Assembly (NCBI RefSeq): GCF_030272615.1
Contig: NC_081413.1
Location: 555,795,136-555,857,135 of the forward strand
DNA length: 62,000 nt
Direction: 5' to 3'
DNA from: Cryptomeria japonica
Lineage: Eukaryota; Streptophyta; Pinopsida; Cupressales; Cupressaceae
A model generated the notes under the pieces. That model had not been told where the DNA came from. It was given only the letters and a program-made list of their open reading frames with translations, and made no database searches. Shown one piece after another: positions 60,911 through 62,000 of this stretch. Positions within the stretch are counted from its first letter, which is position 1; every line of letters begins with the position of its first letter. Both the position numbers and the translations under genes were made by a program.

Positions 60911-61543
60911 CAAGGACCCCTACCTATTAAAACGGTAAAATTGGAAGCAAAAAATGGAAAATGTGACCAAAATTGACAAAATTAATTAAAAACGTGGCAA
61001 AATTAAGATGACTTACAGGTGGACCATACGCGGCAGGCCTCCGGTATCGACGAACACACTTGAATCAATGAGAAGCATAAGGAACCGACATTTTTGTCAA
61101 ACTCCATGTGTCACTATCACAAGAGGTCAAATATACAAATGATGAAAATAAAATCACTTTTTACCTTTTTATAGGGTAAAAGTAAAAAAGGGCTAGTAGG
61201 TGGGGCACATATTTTGCTCATTTTCTCACTTTTAACCTTATCAAACATCATTTTTTGAGAGATGAATCAATTACACTACATTCAACACAATCGAAATTTC
61301 AAAATACATTTAATTCAAAAATGATCATCAAATCAATAAAAATTTCAAAATCCTTGATTCATCTCTCGAGGGGGCATCATCAATATCATTCATCAAATCT
61401 GGGGCATGACATCAACATCTCAATACATGACATCCACATCTCAACACATGACATCAACATCTCGATACAAGACATCGCATTGATTAAATGTTGGCTACAT
61501 ATCTGACAATTTTCTTTGAATCAACATGTGCACACACATCACT
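60911..61543 (+). other. Element 2 sequence before the PPT
   Basis: Non-coding. It contains 'ctctcgagggggcatcatca' at about 61363 and repeated 'catgacatc(a/c)acatctc' (61405-61475), features shared in part with 1-1380. Confidence 0.6.
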
Positions 61544-61559
61544 TCAAAGAGGGGCAAAA
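61544..61559 (+). other. Polypurine tract of element 2
   Basis: 'caaagaggggcaaaa' lies immediately before the TG of the 3' LTR. It is near-identical to the PPT at 1369-1381. Confidence 0.8.
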
Positions 61560-62000
61560 TGCACACGTACAAAAATGACCACTTTCCTAAGTGAATATTT
61601 AATATTCATTTTAACCTCATTCCTCTGTTTAATTAAATTATTCACATTCATCTATTTGATTAAATATATTACTCAATTTATTTACTTAATTTCACCTAAA
61701 GCCTTTCATAGCCTTTAATTAAATAAATCACTTTATTTAATTAATTCCCCTTTCTCCCCTTTTAATTAAATTTACATTTAATTAAATTAATCCTTGCAAG
61801 TAAATAAATCTAATTTATTTATTTAAATCCCCCACTTGTCTTGATGCAAGTTGGTTCTATTTTTGTTGAAATAAAGTAATTCATTTTAATTAAAATCCCT
61901 CTCCATCCACTTGCAAAATCCTACATCTCCCACTTGCCTCTCTAAACCCCCTTCTAGATACTTCTAAACACTTCTATTTTAGCCTAATCTATCTCCTAAA
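61560..62000 (+). repeat. 3' LTR of element 2 (partial, runs off the window)
   Basis: Starts TGCACACGTACAAAAATG and matches 27867-28300 closely, with a 30-base gain/loss near 61764 and a few substitutions. By comparison with the 5' LTR about 1 kb more should follow beyond the window. Confidence 0.9.

Larger units (their letters stand above)
27867..62000 (+). mobile_element. Element 2: Tat-like Ty3/Gypsy element with large internal block
   Basis: 5' LTR at 27867-29324, PBS, leader, gag to 34341, then an unrelated-looking 21.7 kb block (element B, 34342-56057). After it come the C-terminal end of integrase (56058-56561), a 5 kb 3' region with an antisense PMD gene, a PPT and the start of the 3' LTR (61560 on). 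The LTR copies agree closely over the visible 440 bases, with small indels. Protease, RT, RNase H and most of integrase of element 2 itself are absent, so it is non-autonomous. Confidence 0.85.

Overview
The window looks like conifer or other gymnosperm nuclear DNA. That is an inference from very large, nested and decayed Ty3/Gypsy (Tat/Ogre-like) retrotransposons, a Copia-type LTR with a poly-G tract, long AT-rich spacers, and a single host gene of a type I associate with conifer NLRs. There are no bacterial operons, CRISPR arrays, rRNA genes or tRNA genes that I can support.

Layout. 1-2340: 3' end and LTR of a plus-strand Gypsy element. 2340-4170: minus-strand Copia-like fragment (gag, PBS, one LTR) sitting against the truncated gag of the next element. 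4171-9313: element 1, a minus-strand Tat-like element reduced to LTR, PBS, leader and gag start. 9314-13450: plus-strand remnant of a retrotransposon-borne protein of unknown function (ORFx) and an LTR-like stretch. 13538-15835: 2.3 kb of polypurine (GA-rich) DNA. 17725-23634 (minus): the only convincing host gene, a seven-exon NLR (N-terminal helical domain, NB-ARC, LRR) whose deduced exons join in frame to 933 residues. 24582-24749: a MITE-like inverted-repeat element. 27867-62000: element 2, a plus-strand relative of element 1, with its 3' LTR running off the window.

Element 2 is interrupted between gag (34341) and the end of integrase (56058) by a 21.7 kb block, element B, and the pol sequence that should lie there is missing. 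Element B is ordered X - ORFx - hairpin/PPT - LTR - PBS - gag - protease - RNase H - RT - RNase H - integrase - X. This is a circularly permuted or shared-LTR arrangement with a single LTR in the middle. Its PBS/leader/gag start is amplified into five tandem 1.84 kb units. It also has an RNase H domain fused directly behind protease and ahead of RT. The 3' region of element 2 carries an antisense plant-mobile-domain (PMD) gene that stays in one frame for about 400 codons and is broken only by TAG and TGA stops.

None of the retroelement genes is intact, so everything except the NLR is probably inactive. The paired LTRs of elements 1 and 2 lie in opposite orientation on either side of the NLR. 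The best candidates for something undescribed are the permuted element B with its PBS-containing array, its early RNase H and pre-PPT hairpin, the ORFx family, and the methylation-like stop-codon signature.
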